DNA of 64,000 nucleotides from an uncultured Oleispira sp. (GTDB lineage: Bacteria > Pseudomonadota > Gammaproteobacteria > Pseudomonadales > Oceanobacteraceae): contig CAJXUD010000002.1 of the NCBI GenBank assembly GCA_913061415.1, positions 310,001 through 374,000 on the forward strand. Direction: 5' to 3'. The notes under the pieces were generated by a model. It had not been told where the DNA came from, searched no databases, and saw nothing but the letters and a program-made list of their open reading frames with translations. Shown in pieces: positions 1 through 8,385 of the stretch (position 1 is the stretch's first letter; the number at the start of each line of letters is the position of its first letter). The position numbers and the translations under genes are program-made.

Positions 1-172
1 AAACGTTTTTGCCAACTGAATGTCCATTACACCCCCTATATCGAATAACTACCGCTAAACACCCTATTTATATCAATATATATGCTTTTAAACTTCATTA
101 AGATTAATTATACAGAAACCTATCGCACCATTAGAATGCACCCTGCTTAAAATCGAACCATAAAGAAGCAAT
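1..172. other. left-edge non-coding stretch
   Basis: AT-rich sequence before the first gene. A purine-rich AAGAAGC lies just before the ATG at 173 and can serve as its ribosome-binding site. I see no convincing gene, repeat or terminator here. Confidence 0.5.
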
Positions 173-1018
173 ATGAAACATTTTATCCAAGAGTGCATTA
201 AGACCTTGGGAGTCGAAAAAAACACGACCTCCCACAGTGAAAAATATATATCAGCCATCGGTGTTTTCATCAGTATGGCGGGCTGCTATATGATTACTCA
301 GTATTCTCTGTCTGACGAAAGCGCTCATTTATTTGTGGCATCAATGGCGGCCAGTGCAGTCTTGTTATTTGCCATACCCCATGGCGCTTTGTCACAGCCT
401 TGGCCATTAATTATGGGTAACATTTTATCTGCCATCATTGGGGTTACTTGCTATCAATACTTAGGTAGTACCCTGCTTAGCGCCTGTATTGCTACGAGTG
501 TTAGTGTTTTAGTTATGTATTACTTAGGCTGTTTGCACCCTCCTGGCGGCGCTACCGCTTTCTTTGCCGTAACCTCAGGAGCCGATGCTCATGCGCTTGG
601 CTTTGATTTTGTATGGATGGTCATTGCCGCGAATATCGCCTGCCTGTTGACTGTAGCGGTACTGTATAACGGCCTATTTCATTGGCGTCGTTATCCTGCG
701 CATCTCTTCAAGATGATGGATGAAAAGACTAATAATGTATCTGCAGTCAACCTAGCAGACAGTGAGCCAAGCTTCGGTATTTCTGAAGAGAACATTATTG
801 CGGCCCTACAGCAGACCAATTCTTTCGTTGATGTAGCGCCCGAAGAATTGATCGCTATTTTTGAATCGGCCTCTCAGCATGCTGAAACGGCTCGCCTTGA
901 AAAAGAAGCCTTAATGCAAAGAATCCTGCAAAAGCGCAATCAAAAAATTAAAAGCCTTAAGCGAAAAAAGATAGCCGGTAGAATTCCTTTCAATCGCTCA
1001 CTAAGTAAAGCGAGTTAA
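173..1018 (+). CDS. HPP family integral membrane protein
   Basis: A 281-residue protein. The first ~180 residues hold about four or five hydrophobic segments with the family hallmark CLHPPGGATAF near residue 120 and an IPHGALSQPW stretch near residue 68, as in HPP-family membrane proteins (some members of which have been linked to nitrite transport in plastids and cyanobacteria). The C-terminal ~100 residues are soluble, acidic then strongly basic (RNQKIKSLKRKKIAGR) and probably cytoplasmic. The ATG at 173 has a purine-rich ribosome-binding site. The gene stands alone; the next one begins 122 bp downstream. The transported substrate cannot be told from sequence. Confidence 0.85.
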   Translation: MKHFIQECIKTLGVEKNTTSHSEKYISAIGVFISMAGCYMITQYSLSDESAHLFVASMAASAVLLFAIPHGALSQPWPLIMGNILSAIIGVTCYQYLGSTLLSACIATSVSVLVMYYLGCLHPPGGATAFFAVTSGADAHALGFDFVWMVIAANIACLLTVAVLYNGLFHWRRYPAHLFKMMDEKTNNVSAVNLADSEPSFGISEENIIAALQQTNSFVDVAPEELIAIFESASQHAETARLEKEALMQRILQKRNQKIKSLKRKKIAGRIPFNRSLSKAS

Positions 1019-1053
1019 CCACCTCATGTCGCTTAATGCTGAATCACTTAATT

Positions 1054-1088
1054 TAGGGGCGCTTAATGTAGGGGCGCTTAATGTAGGG
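1054..1088. repeat. 15-bp tandem repeat, 2.3 copies
   Basis: The unit TAGGGGCGCTTAATG occurs at 1054-1068 and 1069-1083 and begins again at 1084 (TAGGG). Looser relatives (GTCGCTTAATGC, AATCACTTAATTTA) lie just before it. It sits between the HPP gene and the MaoC-type gene and may carry upstream promoter sequence, but I see no other function. Confidence 0.75.
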
Positions 1089-1140
1089 TCATTCGATACT
1101 TTCTGATAAACTCGCGACAACTATTAGAAAGGATTTAGAC

Positions 1141-2043
1141 ATGACGGCCATCAATCTTGAATTTCACCAAGCCCCAGGAATCGCTAGCGCGATGGTTAAG
1201 GCTTTATTCCTACGCCGCAAAGGTTTTAATGCCAAAGTTGGTATGCCAGAAATCAATGCCAGCTGGTTTGGTGCTCAAGCCGATCAGGGGGCATTAAAAG
1301 AGTATTGCGAAACGCTAGACATCAAAATGACCGACACCTTGCCTGTGCTTTATCCACACGTTATGGCGGGTGGCATGCATATGCACATGCTAACGCATAA
1401 GGTTTTTCCGATTGGTTTATTGGGCGCAGTCCATCTTAAAAATACCATCACTCAGCACAAAGCCATCGCCATTGGCGACAAGATGGATATTCATGCGCAA
1501 ATGGGCGGCTTCCGTTTAACCGCAAAAGGCGTTGAGTTTGATTTTACGACTCAGGTTAAAATTGCTGATGAAGTCGTTTGGGAAGAGTTAAGTATTTATT
1601 TTATGGCCGGTAAATTTGGTGGTAAAGAAAACCCATCCACTGAAACCAGTTTTGAATTAGCAAGCCTAGACCAGATGTCGGATATTGCCTCTTGGTCTGT
1701 GCCAAAGAATCGCGGTAAAAAATACGCCAGCATCAGTGGTGACTACAACCCTATTCATACCTCTAAGTATTTGGCTAAGTTGTTTGGCTTTAAGCGCGAT
1801 ATCGCCCACGGTTTTGGTATTTTGGCACAAGCGGTTAATCAGTCTGAGTTGGCCAATAAAACCCACATTTCAGCGGGTAAATGCCAAGTCGATGTGATTT
1901 TTAAAGGGCCACTGTATTTGGAAAATGATGCAAGCTTGAAGCAAGCTGCCGATGCCGAAGATACAAGCAAAAACCAACGCTTTGATTTGTTTTCTGGCTC
2001 AAATCCTAAGCCAAGCATTTGTGCGAGTTTGATCGCGCTTTAA
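1141..2043 (+). CDS. MaoC-like acyl dehydratase / enoyl-CoA hydratase 2 family
   Basis: A 300-residue protein with a C-terminal MaoC hot-dog domain. The hydratase-2 signature reads YASISGDYNPIHTSKYLA around residues 196-213, with the catalytic Asp and His in GDYNPIH. The N-terminal half is likely a second, degenerate hot-dog fold, as in two-domain (R)-hydratases. The family hydrates trans-2-enoyl-thioesters in beta-oxidation, PHA supply or fatty-acid synthesis; the precise substrate is unknown. An AAAGGA ribosome-binding site precedes the ATG at 1141. It stands alone and converges on the MocR gene. Confidence 0.85.
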   Translation: MTAINLEFHQAPGIASAMVKALFLRRKGFNAKVGMPEINASWFGAQADQGALKEYCETLDIKMTDTLPVLYPHVMAGGMHMHMLTHKVFPIGLLGAVHLKNTITQHKAIAIGDKMDIHAQMGGFRLTAKGVEFDFTTQVKIADEVVWEELSIYFMAGKFGGKENPSTETSFELASLDQMSDIASWSVPKNRGKKYASISGDYNPIHTSKYLAKLFGFKRDIAHGFGILAQAVNQSELANKTHISAGKCQVDVIFKGPLYLENDASLKQAADAEDTSKNQRFDLFSGSNPKPSICASLIAL

Positions 2044-2096
2044 AATATGCCTAGAAAACAACTGATGCCTTTCTACTCATTCTTTAAAAAAGATAA

Positions 2097-3578
2097 TTAG
2101 CTAAGCATCAGTTGCTCTGTCATTTCTCCTAATCGAATCAACGCCGCACGCACATGATCATTCCAAGGCACTGCGCAATTTAATCGAATGTAATTTCTAA
2201 ACTGATCACTGTTCGAAAAAATATCACCCGGAATAATACAAATCGATTCCGCTTGCGCCAGATGCAGTAAATCAATAGAGCTGACATTATCGGGCAAACA
2301 AATCCATAAAATAAATCCTCCTGACGGCACCGATAATCGTGTTCCTTTTGGGAAGCAATATTGCACGGTTTGAGAAAATGATTTTATATTTTCACTAATC
2401 ATCAGTCGTAAACTACGCAGGTGTTTATCGTAATGGCCATTTTTCAAATACGACGCCATAGTTAATTGTGGCAAGCTACTCGTCGCCATGGTGCTGAACC
2501 TTTGCGCTTGTATAACGGCCTTTTTATTTTTTCCGGGAATACACCAGCCAATGCGCAATCCCGCACCAATCGTTTTTGAGTACGAAGAGCAGTACATCAC
2601 ACGATCATCGGTATCGTGAGTTTTTATGACAGTATTAATCGCTTGTTTTTCCCCACTTTCACCACCTTTAGATAATACCGAACTGTCGATGGGCATTTCA
2701 CCATAAATATCATCTTCAATTATTTGGCAATCAAATTGACGAGCAAGTTCAACTAGACGCTTTTGTTTCTCGCTATTAATACTACCGCCCGTTGGATTAC
2801 TGTATCGGCTGGTCAGTATGATCGCGCTGATCGACCATTGTTCCAATGCCAGTTTTAACGCCTCGATACTAATGCCATGAGCCGGATCAGTAGGGATCTC
2901 AATGACTTTTAATCCGCGCAACTTCGCCATTTGTAAAAAGCCATAATAACAAGGTGTCTCCACGGCGATAATATCCCCACGCTGAGTGGCGCTGCTTAAG
3001 CACAAGTGCAAAGCCTCAGAACAGCCCTGAGTAATCACAATGTCATCGGCGTGGCAGCGCAAGCCAACATCACGCATGCGCAAGGCAATTTGTGAACGTA
3101 AACTTTCTAGCCCAGGAGAAAATTGATAATTAAACACCTCCTCCATTTCAAAACGTGTCACTTTCTGCATGTGCGTTTGCAGTGAGCGATAAGGTAAAAA
3201 GGAATAATCAGGAATCGCACAGCCCAAGTTCACGCTGCCTAGGTTCTCACTGCTTCTTTCATTCGCATACGCAAGAATGTGATTAATTAAATCTATCTTA
3301 GTTACTGCCTTTGGCTCAGCCCCTTGTGACAAAGGCGGCGGCACAGGCTCGTCATTTGCACCTTGACGAACAAAATAACCTGCCTGAGGTTTAGCACGAA
3401 TCAACCCCTGATCTTCTAGTAGCGCATAAGCTTGGTTAACAGTGGAGATACTGACCTGCAGTTGTTTACTGAGTTTACGCACGCTCGGAATTTTTTGATC
3501 GGCCAGGTAAACCCCTTGCTCAATATCTTTTGCTACATCTGATGCCACTTGGCGGTAGAGCGTAGAATGACTGCTCAT
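2097..3578 (-). CDS. MocR-type GntR/aminotransferase transcriptional regulator
   Basis: A 493-residue protein with an N-terminal GntR winged helix (residues ~5-70, IPSVRKLSKQLQVSISTVNQAYALLEDQGLI) and a class-I aminotransferase-like domain (residues ~115-480). The PLP lysine lies in the SSYSKTIGAGLRIG motif, so PLP binding is expected. MocR proteins usually act as effector-dependent activators or repressors of a divergent gene. Here the divergent neighbour is an EamA transporter, and the intergenic region holds three copies of one 10-bp motif. The regulated metabolite (an amino acid or a B6 vitamer) cannot be told from sequence. Confidence 0.92.
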   Translation of the reverse strand: MSSHSTLYRQVASDVAKDIEQGVYLADQKIPSVRKLSKQLQVSISTVNQAYALLEDQGLIRAKPQAGYFVRQGANDEPVPPPLSQGAEPKAVTKIDLINHILAYANERSSENLGSVNLGCAIPDYSFLPYRSLQTHMQKVTRFEMEEVFNYQFSPGLESLRSQIALRMRDVGLRCHADDIVITQGCSEALHLCLSSATQRGDIIAVETPCYYGFLQMAKLRGLKVIEIPTDPAHGISIEALKLALEQWSISAIILTSRYSNPTGGSINSEKQKRLVELARQFDCQIIEDDIYGEMPIDSSVLSKGGESGEKQAINTVIKTHDTDDRVMYCSSYSKTIGAGLRIGWCIPGKNKKAVIQAQRFSTMATSSLPQLTMASYLKNGHYDKHLRSLRLMISENIKSFSQTVQYCFPKGTRLSVPSGGFILWICLPDNVSSIDLLHLAQAESICIIPGDIFSNSDQFRNYIRLNCAVPWNDHVRAALIRLGEMTEQLMLS

Positions 3579-3624
3579 CTTCTCGATTCCTTCAAGTCTG
3601 TCTATTACAGAATACTAACAGCCT

Positions 3625-3698
3625 AACTGTACTGCATTACAGCACAGTTATTTCTATTTAAAGCAGTACAGTTGGTATTTTATTGCCACTGTACTGCT
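3625..3698. promoter_or_regulatory. candidate MocR operator array
   Basis: ACTGTACTGC occurs exactly at 3626-3635 and 3688-3697, and as its exact reverse complement GCAGTACAGT at 3663-3672. A degenerate inverted half (AGCACAGTT, 3641-3649) follows the first copy. The two plus-strand copies are 62 bp apart, about six helical turns. This lies between the divergent MocR and EamA genes, the usual place for MocR binding. Confidence 0.7.
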
Positions 3699-3786
3699 AA
3701 TTATTAAAAGCGTTGCTTCTCTTCTCCCTTCTTAATTTGATTCACACTATTTGAGTTCCAGAAAATATTTTAAAGAGAGTAAGAAA

Positions 3787-4755
3787 ATGACTAATTTGAA
3801 CCCGCAAATACAGACCTCAATTTCCACCTCATCAGGTTTCACGCCCATCTCGACATCTACTGGTGTAATGAAAGGGATCTTTGCGGTTGTATTATTCGCC
3901 CTAACCGTACCGATGACCAAAATGGCTCTGCCATTATTTAGCCCTGAATTAATTGCGGCCAGTCGTGCGACTTTCGCAGGGCTACTTGCACTCATCGTGA
4001 TCAATATTAACGGTTGGACGCTGCCCCATAAAAAGACCCTAGTTTGGCTAGTACTTGCAGGAACTGGCATTGTGATTGGTTTTCCATATTTACTAAGCTA
4101 TAGCCTAATCAACTTATCCGCAGCCAATATGGGAATCGTTCTCGCTGGGTTACCCATTATCACCAGCGTATGTGCGGCCTTAATTATGGGTGAACGATAC
4201 ACCCTAAGATTTTGGCTGTCTTCAGGAGTCGGGGCTGGTTTATTAGCCGTCTACTTTATCAATGGCAGTCAGTATTCTGGTTGGGATCTAAAAACACTGG
4301 GTATATTAATAGCAGTACTCGCGTTTGGCGGATTGGGCTATAGCGCTGGCGCAAAAGCAGCTAAGAGTATTGGCGGTTGGCAAACTATCTGCTGGATATT
4401 GGTTTTGTACCTCCCCTTTTCCGCAATTTCCTTTGGGTATTATGCGGGCGATGAAATTTTTATTATTGAATTTACTCAGGCAATGAATAACCCTGAAGCA
4501 CAATACCGGTTTTGGCTGCCCATACTGGGCTTGGTGTATTTAGCCGTTATTAGTCAATGGTGGGGGTTTCGTTTTTGGTATCAAGCAATGGCTGAAGCGG
4601 GCGCTGGACGTATTAGTCAGATTCAATTATTACAGCCGTTTTTCACCCTATTTTTTGCTGCGGTGTTTTTGACCGAAGTATTAGAAATTGAACATCTAAT
4701 ATTTGCTGGGTTAATTGCACTGGCTGTGTTTACTTCTCTTCGTGCCAAAAGTTAA
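3787..4755 (+). CDS. EamA/DMT family transporter
   Basis: A 322-residue inner-membrane protein with about ten hydrophobic segments in two EamA repeats (first VVLFALTVPMTKMALPLFSPE, second after about residue 175). Members export amino acids, metabolites or drugs. I chose the ATG at 3787, preceded by AGAGAGTAAGAAA, over an upstream in-frame TTG at 3751 with no good ribosome-binding site. Divergence from the MocR gene, with shared repeats between, suggests that MocR controls it, perhaps in response to the exported compound. Confidence 0.88.
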   Translation: MTNLNPQIQTSISTSSGFTPISTSTGVMKGIFAVVLFALTVPMTKMALPLFSPELIAASRATFAGLLALIVININGWTLPHKKTLVWLVLAGTGIVIGFPYLLSYSLINLSAANMGIVLAGLPIITSVCAALIMGERYTLRFWLSSGVGAGLLAVYFINGSQYSGWDLKTLGILIAVLAFGGLGYSAGAKAAKSIGGWQTICWILVLYLPFSAISFGYYAGDEIFIIEFTQAMNNPEAQYRFWLPILGLVYLAVISQWWGFRFWYQAMAEAGAGRISQIQLLQPFFTLFFAAVFLTEVLEIEHLIFAGLIALAVFTSLRAKS

Positions 4756-4813
4756 AACGCTGATAATGCTTAAGGATTCAAATATAAAATTCAATTGACA
4801 TGTATTTGTTAGT

Positions 4814-4846
4814 ATTTCACCAACAGCTATTAACTGTCGGTGAAAT
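4814..4846. terminator. bidirectional stem-loop between convergent genes
   Basis: Arms ATTTCACCAACAG (4814-4826) and CTGTCGGTGAAAT (4834-4846) pair at 12 of 13 positions around a 7-nt loop. The element lies between the converging EamA and hydroxylase genes. There is no strong T-tract, so termination efficiency is uncertain. Confidence 0.6.
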
Positions 4847-4896
4847 CACTACTTTAGCGAACTCAACAAACAACTATCTGAATTCATACCAATATT

Positions 4897-6078
4897 TCAT
4901 GAATTATAGATTGTCCTTTTAGCTGCTTCGATAAAAGCAGGCACTCCCGAATTTAAATTCGCTTGTTTAGCCAAGATCAACTCTTCTTTTGAAGCGTATT
5001 TTTCATCCCAAGCAAGTACCTTAGGTACCATTAAATAATGCCATAGTGGAGGAATAAGTGTCACAAGAATTGTCGTCAAATACCCATTTATCATCATTGG
5101 GGCACCTTCATAAGGACGTAAGTCTTGATAAGGCACATTACCATCAGCATGATGATGAGAATGGCGGGTAAGATTAAACATAGCCCACGAACTAATGCGC
5201 TTATTAGTATTCCATGAGTGTCTCGGTTGAACAGGAACTTTAGGGTTACGTACCATGCCATAGTGCTCCATATAATTAACGATCTCTAATAGAGCTTTTC
5301 CAAACAGTGCACAAGCCGTAAAAAATAAAGCACCTACTAAGCCACCAATAAAATAGGCAAGAATGACTAATACAACACTCATCAAATGACCACGAATAAC
5401 ACCATTAGAAAAAGAAAAAGACCCTTTTCCAAATTTTGCTAAGCGTTCCTTTTCTAAATGCCAAGCACTGATATTACCTTTGACGGTAGACGCTAAAATA
5501 TGGAAGTACACATTGCGTCCTCGCGGAGCTGTCGCTGGATCATTAATCGTCGATACATAACGGTGATGTCCATATACATGTTCAATTGAAAATATCGTGT
5601 CAAAGCTGAACGCTAATAACCAGCGACCAATAAACATCGAAATGGGATCCCAAGTGCGGTGTGTTAATTCATGCGCAGTAATAGTTCCCATCATTCCAAT
5701 CATTAAGCCCACGATAATGAAAGTTGATACGCTATGAATAATCGTAGATGTTTCGCGTTGAGCAAGCAAATCATACCCAATAATGCCGGATAGATATTCT
5801 CCAAAACCCATTACATCAGTAGTGCTCACACTCCAGATTGATACAAATACGACTAGCGATAATAATGGCAGCGCTAGCCATAACTGAAAAGTGAGAATCT
5901 CTGGTTTCTTAAAATCTGGGGTCGCAATATCGTCCCCACCCAATGCGTCTCCTAGAATGTAAGCCAATAAAATAGCGAATAGACCAAAAATGATATAAGA
6001 ACCTCCTGCCAAAATGGCGACTAAGGCTAGAATGCCAATAATGTGAAATAAAAAATATTTTGAATAATGGAATAACAT
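4897..6078 (-). CDS. AlkB/XylM-type membrane diiron hydrocarbon hydroxylase
   Basis: A 393-residue membrane protein with about six hydrophobic segments. All histidine clusters of the AlkB/XylM family are present: HELTH at 136-140, EHVYGHH at 166-172, NYMEHYG at 268-274 and RHSHHH at 305-310. They bind the non-heme diiron site that inserts oxygen into unactivated C-H bonds of alkanes or alkyl side chains of aromatics. The reductase gene lies only 12 nt upstream in the same operon. A ferredoxin-fused reductase without a rubredoxin gene is the XylM/XylA (xylene or cymene monooxygenase) arrangement rather than classical AlkB/rubredoxin. AAGGATTTTTT precedes the ATG. Family assignment is firm; substrate (alkane or alkylaromatic) is open. 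Confidence 0.9.
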   Translation of the reverse strand: MLFHYSKYFLFHIIGILALVAILAGGSYIIFGLFAILLAYILGDALGGDDIATPDFKKPEILTFQLWLALPLLSLVVFVSIWSVSTTDVMGFGEYLSGIIGYDLLAQRETSTIIHSVSTFIIVGLMIGMMGTITAHELTHRTWDPISMFIGRWLLAFSFDTIFSIEHVYGHHRYVSTINDPATAPRGRNVYFHILASTVKGNISAWHLEKERLAKFGKGSFSFSNGVIRGHLMSVVLVILAYFIGGLVGALFFTACALFGKALLEIVNYMEHYGMVRNPKVPVQPRHSWNTNKRISSWAMFNLTRHSHHHADGNVPYQDLRPYEGAPMMINGYLTTILVTLIPPLWHYLMVPKVLAWDEKYASKEELILAKQANLNSGVPAFIEAAKRTIYNS

Positions 6079-6090
6079 AAAAAATCCTTA

Positions 6091-7125
6091 CTATTTTGAG
6101 TTAACAATAAAACGGTCAGCGAACATTTCAGAGGAGGGGATGCCCATAGACGATAATGTATTTATACAGTCATCAATCATTAATGGTGGGCCACATAAAT
6201 AAACTTGAGAGCTGTACGTTGCAAAGGATCTTAAATGCTCTCCTAAGTACCCTCTTGGTCCTTGCCATGAAGAGCTCTCAGGCTCCTCTGACAAGACTTG
6301 TTCGAACTCAAACGAAGCGGGCCAGTTTTTACTAATTTTTAATATCTCTTCTAATCCGTAAATATCAGCTTGGGTTCTAGCGCCTAGTATTACTGTCACC
6401 GCTCGCTGGCAATTCTGTTCTTTAGCCTGCTCTAAAATTGACAATATGGGGGCTAATCCACTACCACCAGCAATCAATAACATATGATTGTCAGAGTCTC
6501 GTAAAAAGAAATCACCAAACGGCCCTTCCAATTCAATACTTTTGTTGACTAAATCCTCCCTTTTAACCAAACCAGAAAACTCACCATTAGGCACATGGCG
6601 TACAATAAATTTTACACGTGTATTTTCAACATTAGGTTTTGATGCAAAAGAATAGGCTCTTGTTACCCCAGGTAGACAGTCAAGACTTAACTTAGCATAT
6701 TGCCCTGCCTTAAAAATCGGCACTTCATCCAGTTCAATTTCTATCGCAGTAATGTCGTGAGTTAATTCTGTTTTACCGACTATTCTTCCTCGATTTATGC
6801 GTTTCTTAGCTCGACTCAGGTCGACCTCAACTTCAACATCATCCGTTTTTGGTACGCTCTGACAGGCGAGTATATAACCAGATTGGACTTCTTCTGCCGT
6901 TAAGAGATAACTTGCATCAGTAAACTCTTTTACCTTACCTTTGATTAGTTTGCACTTGCATTCAGCACAACCACCAACTTTACAGCTATAGGGAAAATTA
7001 ATTCCGTTCCGCAAAGATGCACTGAGCACTGTCTCTTTTTTTTCTAAAGAAATAGCGAGTTGATTCACCCGCATCCCTTCGGGGCTAGCGCTAGAAAATA
7101 TAGACTTGATAAATGACCGCATCAT
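6091..7125 (-). CDS. XylA-like ferredoxin-NAD(P)H reductase, electron donor to the hydroxylase
   Basis: A 344-residue protein. A plant-type [2Fe-2S] ferredoxin domain (residues ~18-105) carries Cys48, Cys53, Cys56 and Cys88 (CX4CX2CX31C). It is followed by an FAD domain with RAYSFAS and an NAD(P) domain with GGSGLAP and CGPP. It passes electrons from NAD(P)H through FAD and the iron-sulfur cluster to the diiron hydroxylase 12 nt downstream. I chose the ATG at 7125, preceded by AAGGAA at 7-nt spacing, over an upstream in-frame start at 7167. Fused ferredoxin and reductase in one chain is the XylA/CymAb design. Confidence 0.9.
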   Translation of the reverse strand: MMRSFIKSIFSSASPEGMRVNQLAISLEKKETVLSASLRNGINFPYSCKVGGCAECKCKLIKGKVKEFTDASYLLTAEEVQSGYILACQSVPKTDDVEVEVDLSRAKKRINRGRIVGKTELTHDITAIEIELDEVPIFKAGQYAKLSLDCLPGVTRAYSFASKPNVENTRVKFIVRHVPNGEFSGLVKREDLVNKSIELEGPFGDFFLRDSDNHMLLIAGGSGLAPILSILEQAKEQNCQRAVTVILGARTQADIYGLEEILKISKNWPASFEFEQVLSEEPESSSWQGPRGYLGEHLRSFATYSSQVYLCGPPLMIDDCINTLSSMGIPSSEMFADRFIVNSK

Positions 7126-7186
7126 TAGGGGTTTCCTTTTTATTATGTACATCCAGTTTAAAGCCAATGCATATATTGGTAGGCGG

Positions 7187-7242
7187 CATATTCTGACAAG
7201 TCAGGGTCATATTTTGACAAGCAGGAGTCACATATTGACAAC
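7187..7242. promoter_or_regulatory. three 21-bp-spaced direct repeats, likely AraC operator
   Basis: YTGACAA motifs begin at 7193 (CTGACAAG), 7214 (TTGACAAG) and 7235 (TTGACAAC), exactly 21 bp apart. CATATT precedes the first and second copies at the same distance, and the third in shortened form. Two-turn spacing of direct repeats is typical of AraC-family activator sites. The array lies between the reductase gene and the divergent AraC gene. Confidence 0.75.
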
Positions 7243-7317
7243 CCCTATTTTCTAAACGATGCTAATAATCAAAATAACAAAAGCGCTCCCTATGATAATT
7301 CTGAAGCAGGCCTCTTG

Positions 7318-8322
7318 ATGATTCACACAAACGCAAAAATACCTGGAGTGTACTTACTCGCCGTAGCTGAATGCATGGCAGACTTTGGCATCAATCAAAG
7401 AAAGTGGTTAGATGGGAGCCCATATCAAGTCATTGATGCAGGCATGCTTGATGCAACGGTTAGCTATGAAGCACTTTATGACTTGGTTATTAAAGCCGTT
7501 GAACTATCGAACAATACTGCGATAGGTGTGATGGTTGGACACCGATTAACATTGCAGTCTCACGGTATACTTGGCTACGCCTTAATGAACTGTGAAGATT
7601 TAGTATCAGCCGCTAAATTACTTGAGCAATATATATCATTACGCTTTCCCCTTATTGACATATCAACTCGGTATAACGATTCAGAATTCATCATCGAACT
7701 TAATGAAAAATTCCCGCTCAATGAAATACGAAATTTAGTATTAGAAGCGATACTGGTTACGATTAAGTCGGCTCTCGACCAATTAACACCTAAAATAAAA
7801 AAAAGCCTGACGATTAGTTTTCCCTATGCTAATAATCAAACAAATGCTTATCATAGTTTGACGGATTGCAAACTCATATTTAATGCACCCTGCGCAAGTA
7901 TCAGTATTACAAAAGAATTAATGCTAGAACGAATTCCACTTGCCAATTTAGCCGCTTATAAAGAGGCAGAAATTTTATGCGCGAAAGAATTAAAAATCAT
8001 TAATCAAGAAAGTAGCTATAAAAACAAAGTTAAACAAAAAATTCTGGCAAACAGTGAAAATTTTCCGACACAAGCAGTGATGGCATCATGGTTTAATATG
8101 ACCTCAAGAACTTTGCACAGAAGGCTTGTCAGTGAAGGTGTGTCTTACCGTGAAATTTTGGAAGATGTAAAAAAAACGCTAGCCATTTCTTATCTTAAAA
8201 ATACCGAGATGACGATTAAAGAAATTAGCTATTTTTTAGGTTATGAGGATGATCGAAATTTCAGCCGTGCTTTTAGACGCTGGCAAGGCATTTCACCGTC
8301 AAGGTATCGTTCTGAATGTTAA
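7318..8322 (+). CDS. AraC-family transcriptional regulator (arabinose-binding-like sensor domain)
   Basis: A 334-residue regulator. The N-terminal ~190 residues match the sensor domain common in OruR/ArgR-type AraC proteins (LQSHGILGYALMNCEDLVSAAKLLEQY). The C-terminal ~90 residues form the two-helix-turn-helix domain, with the second helix in MTIKEISYFLGYEDDRNFSRAFRRWQGISPSRYR. The ATG at 7318 follows GAAGCAGG; a TTG directly before it at 7315 is less likely. Divergence from the hydroxylase operon and the 21-bp repeat array between them suggest that it activates hydrocarbon oxidation on substrate. Confidence 0.9.
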   Translation: MIHTNAKIPGVYLLAVAECMADFGINQRKWLDGSPYQVIDAGMLDATVSYEALYDLVIKAVELSNNTAIGVMVGHRLTLQSHGILGYALMNCEDLVSAAKLLEQYISLRFPLIDISTRYNDSEFIIELNEKFPLNEIRNLVLEAILVTIKSALDQLTPKIKKSLTISFPYANNQTNAYHSLTDCKLIFNAPCASISITKELMLERIPLANLAAYKEAEILCAKELKIINQESSYKNKVKQKILANSENFPTQAVMASWFNMTSRTLHRRLVSEGVSYREILEDVKKTLAISYLKNTEMTIKEISYFLGYEDDRNFSRAFRRWQGISPSRYRSEC

Positions 8323-8385
8323 TGTCGATTAATGAAAAAGCGCTGCATAAAGAAAAGCAATTGAATGCCTTTACAGCATGCAGTT

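Noticed and set aside
88-270. 60-residue minus-strand frame at the left edge
   Set aside because: Overlaps the start of the HPP gene in antisense and has no coding features.
2059-2114. Inverted repeat CAACTGATGC / GCATCAGTTG as a terminator
   Set aside because: 36-nt loop and the right arm lies inside the MocR coding sequence; weak as a terminator, probably chance.
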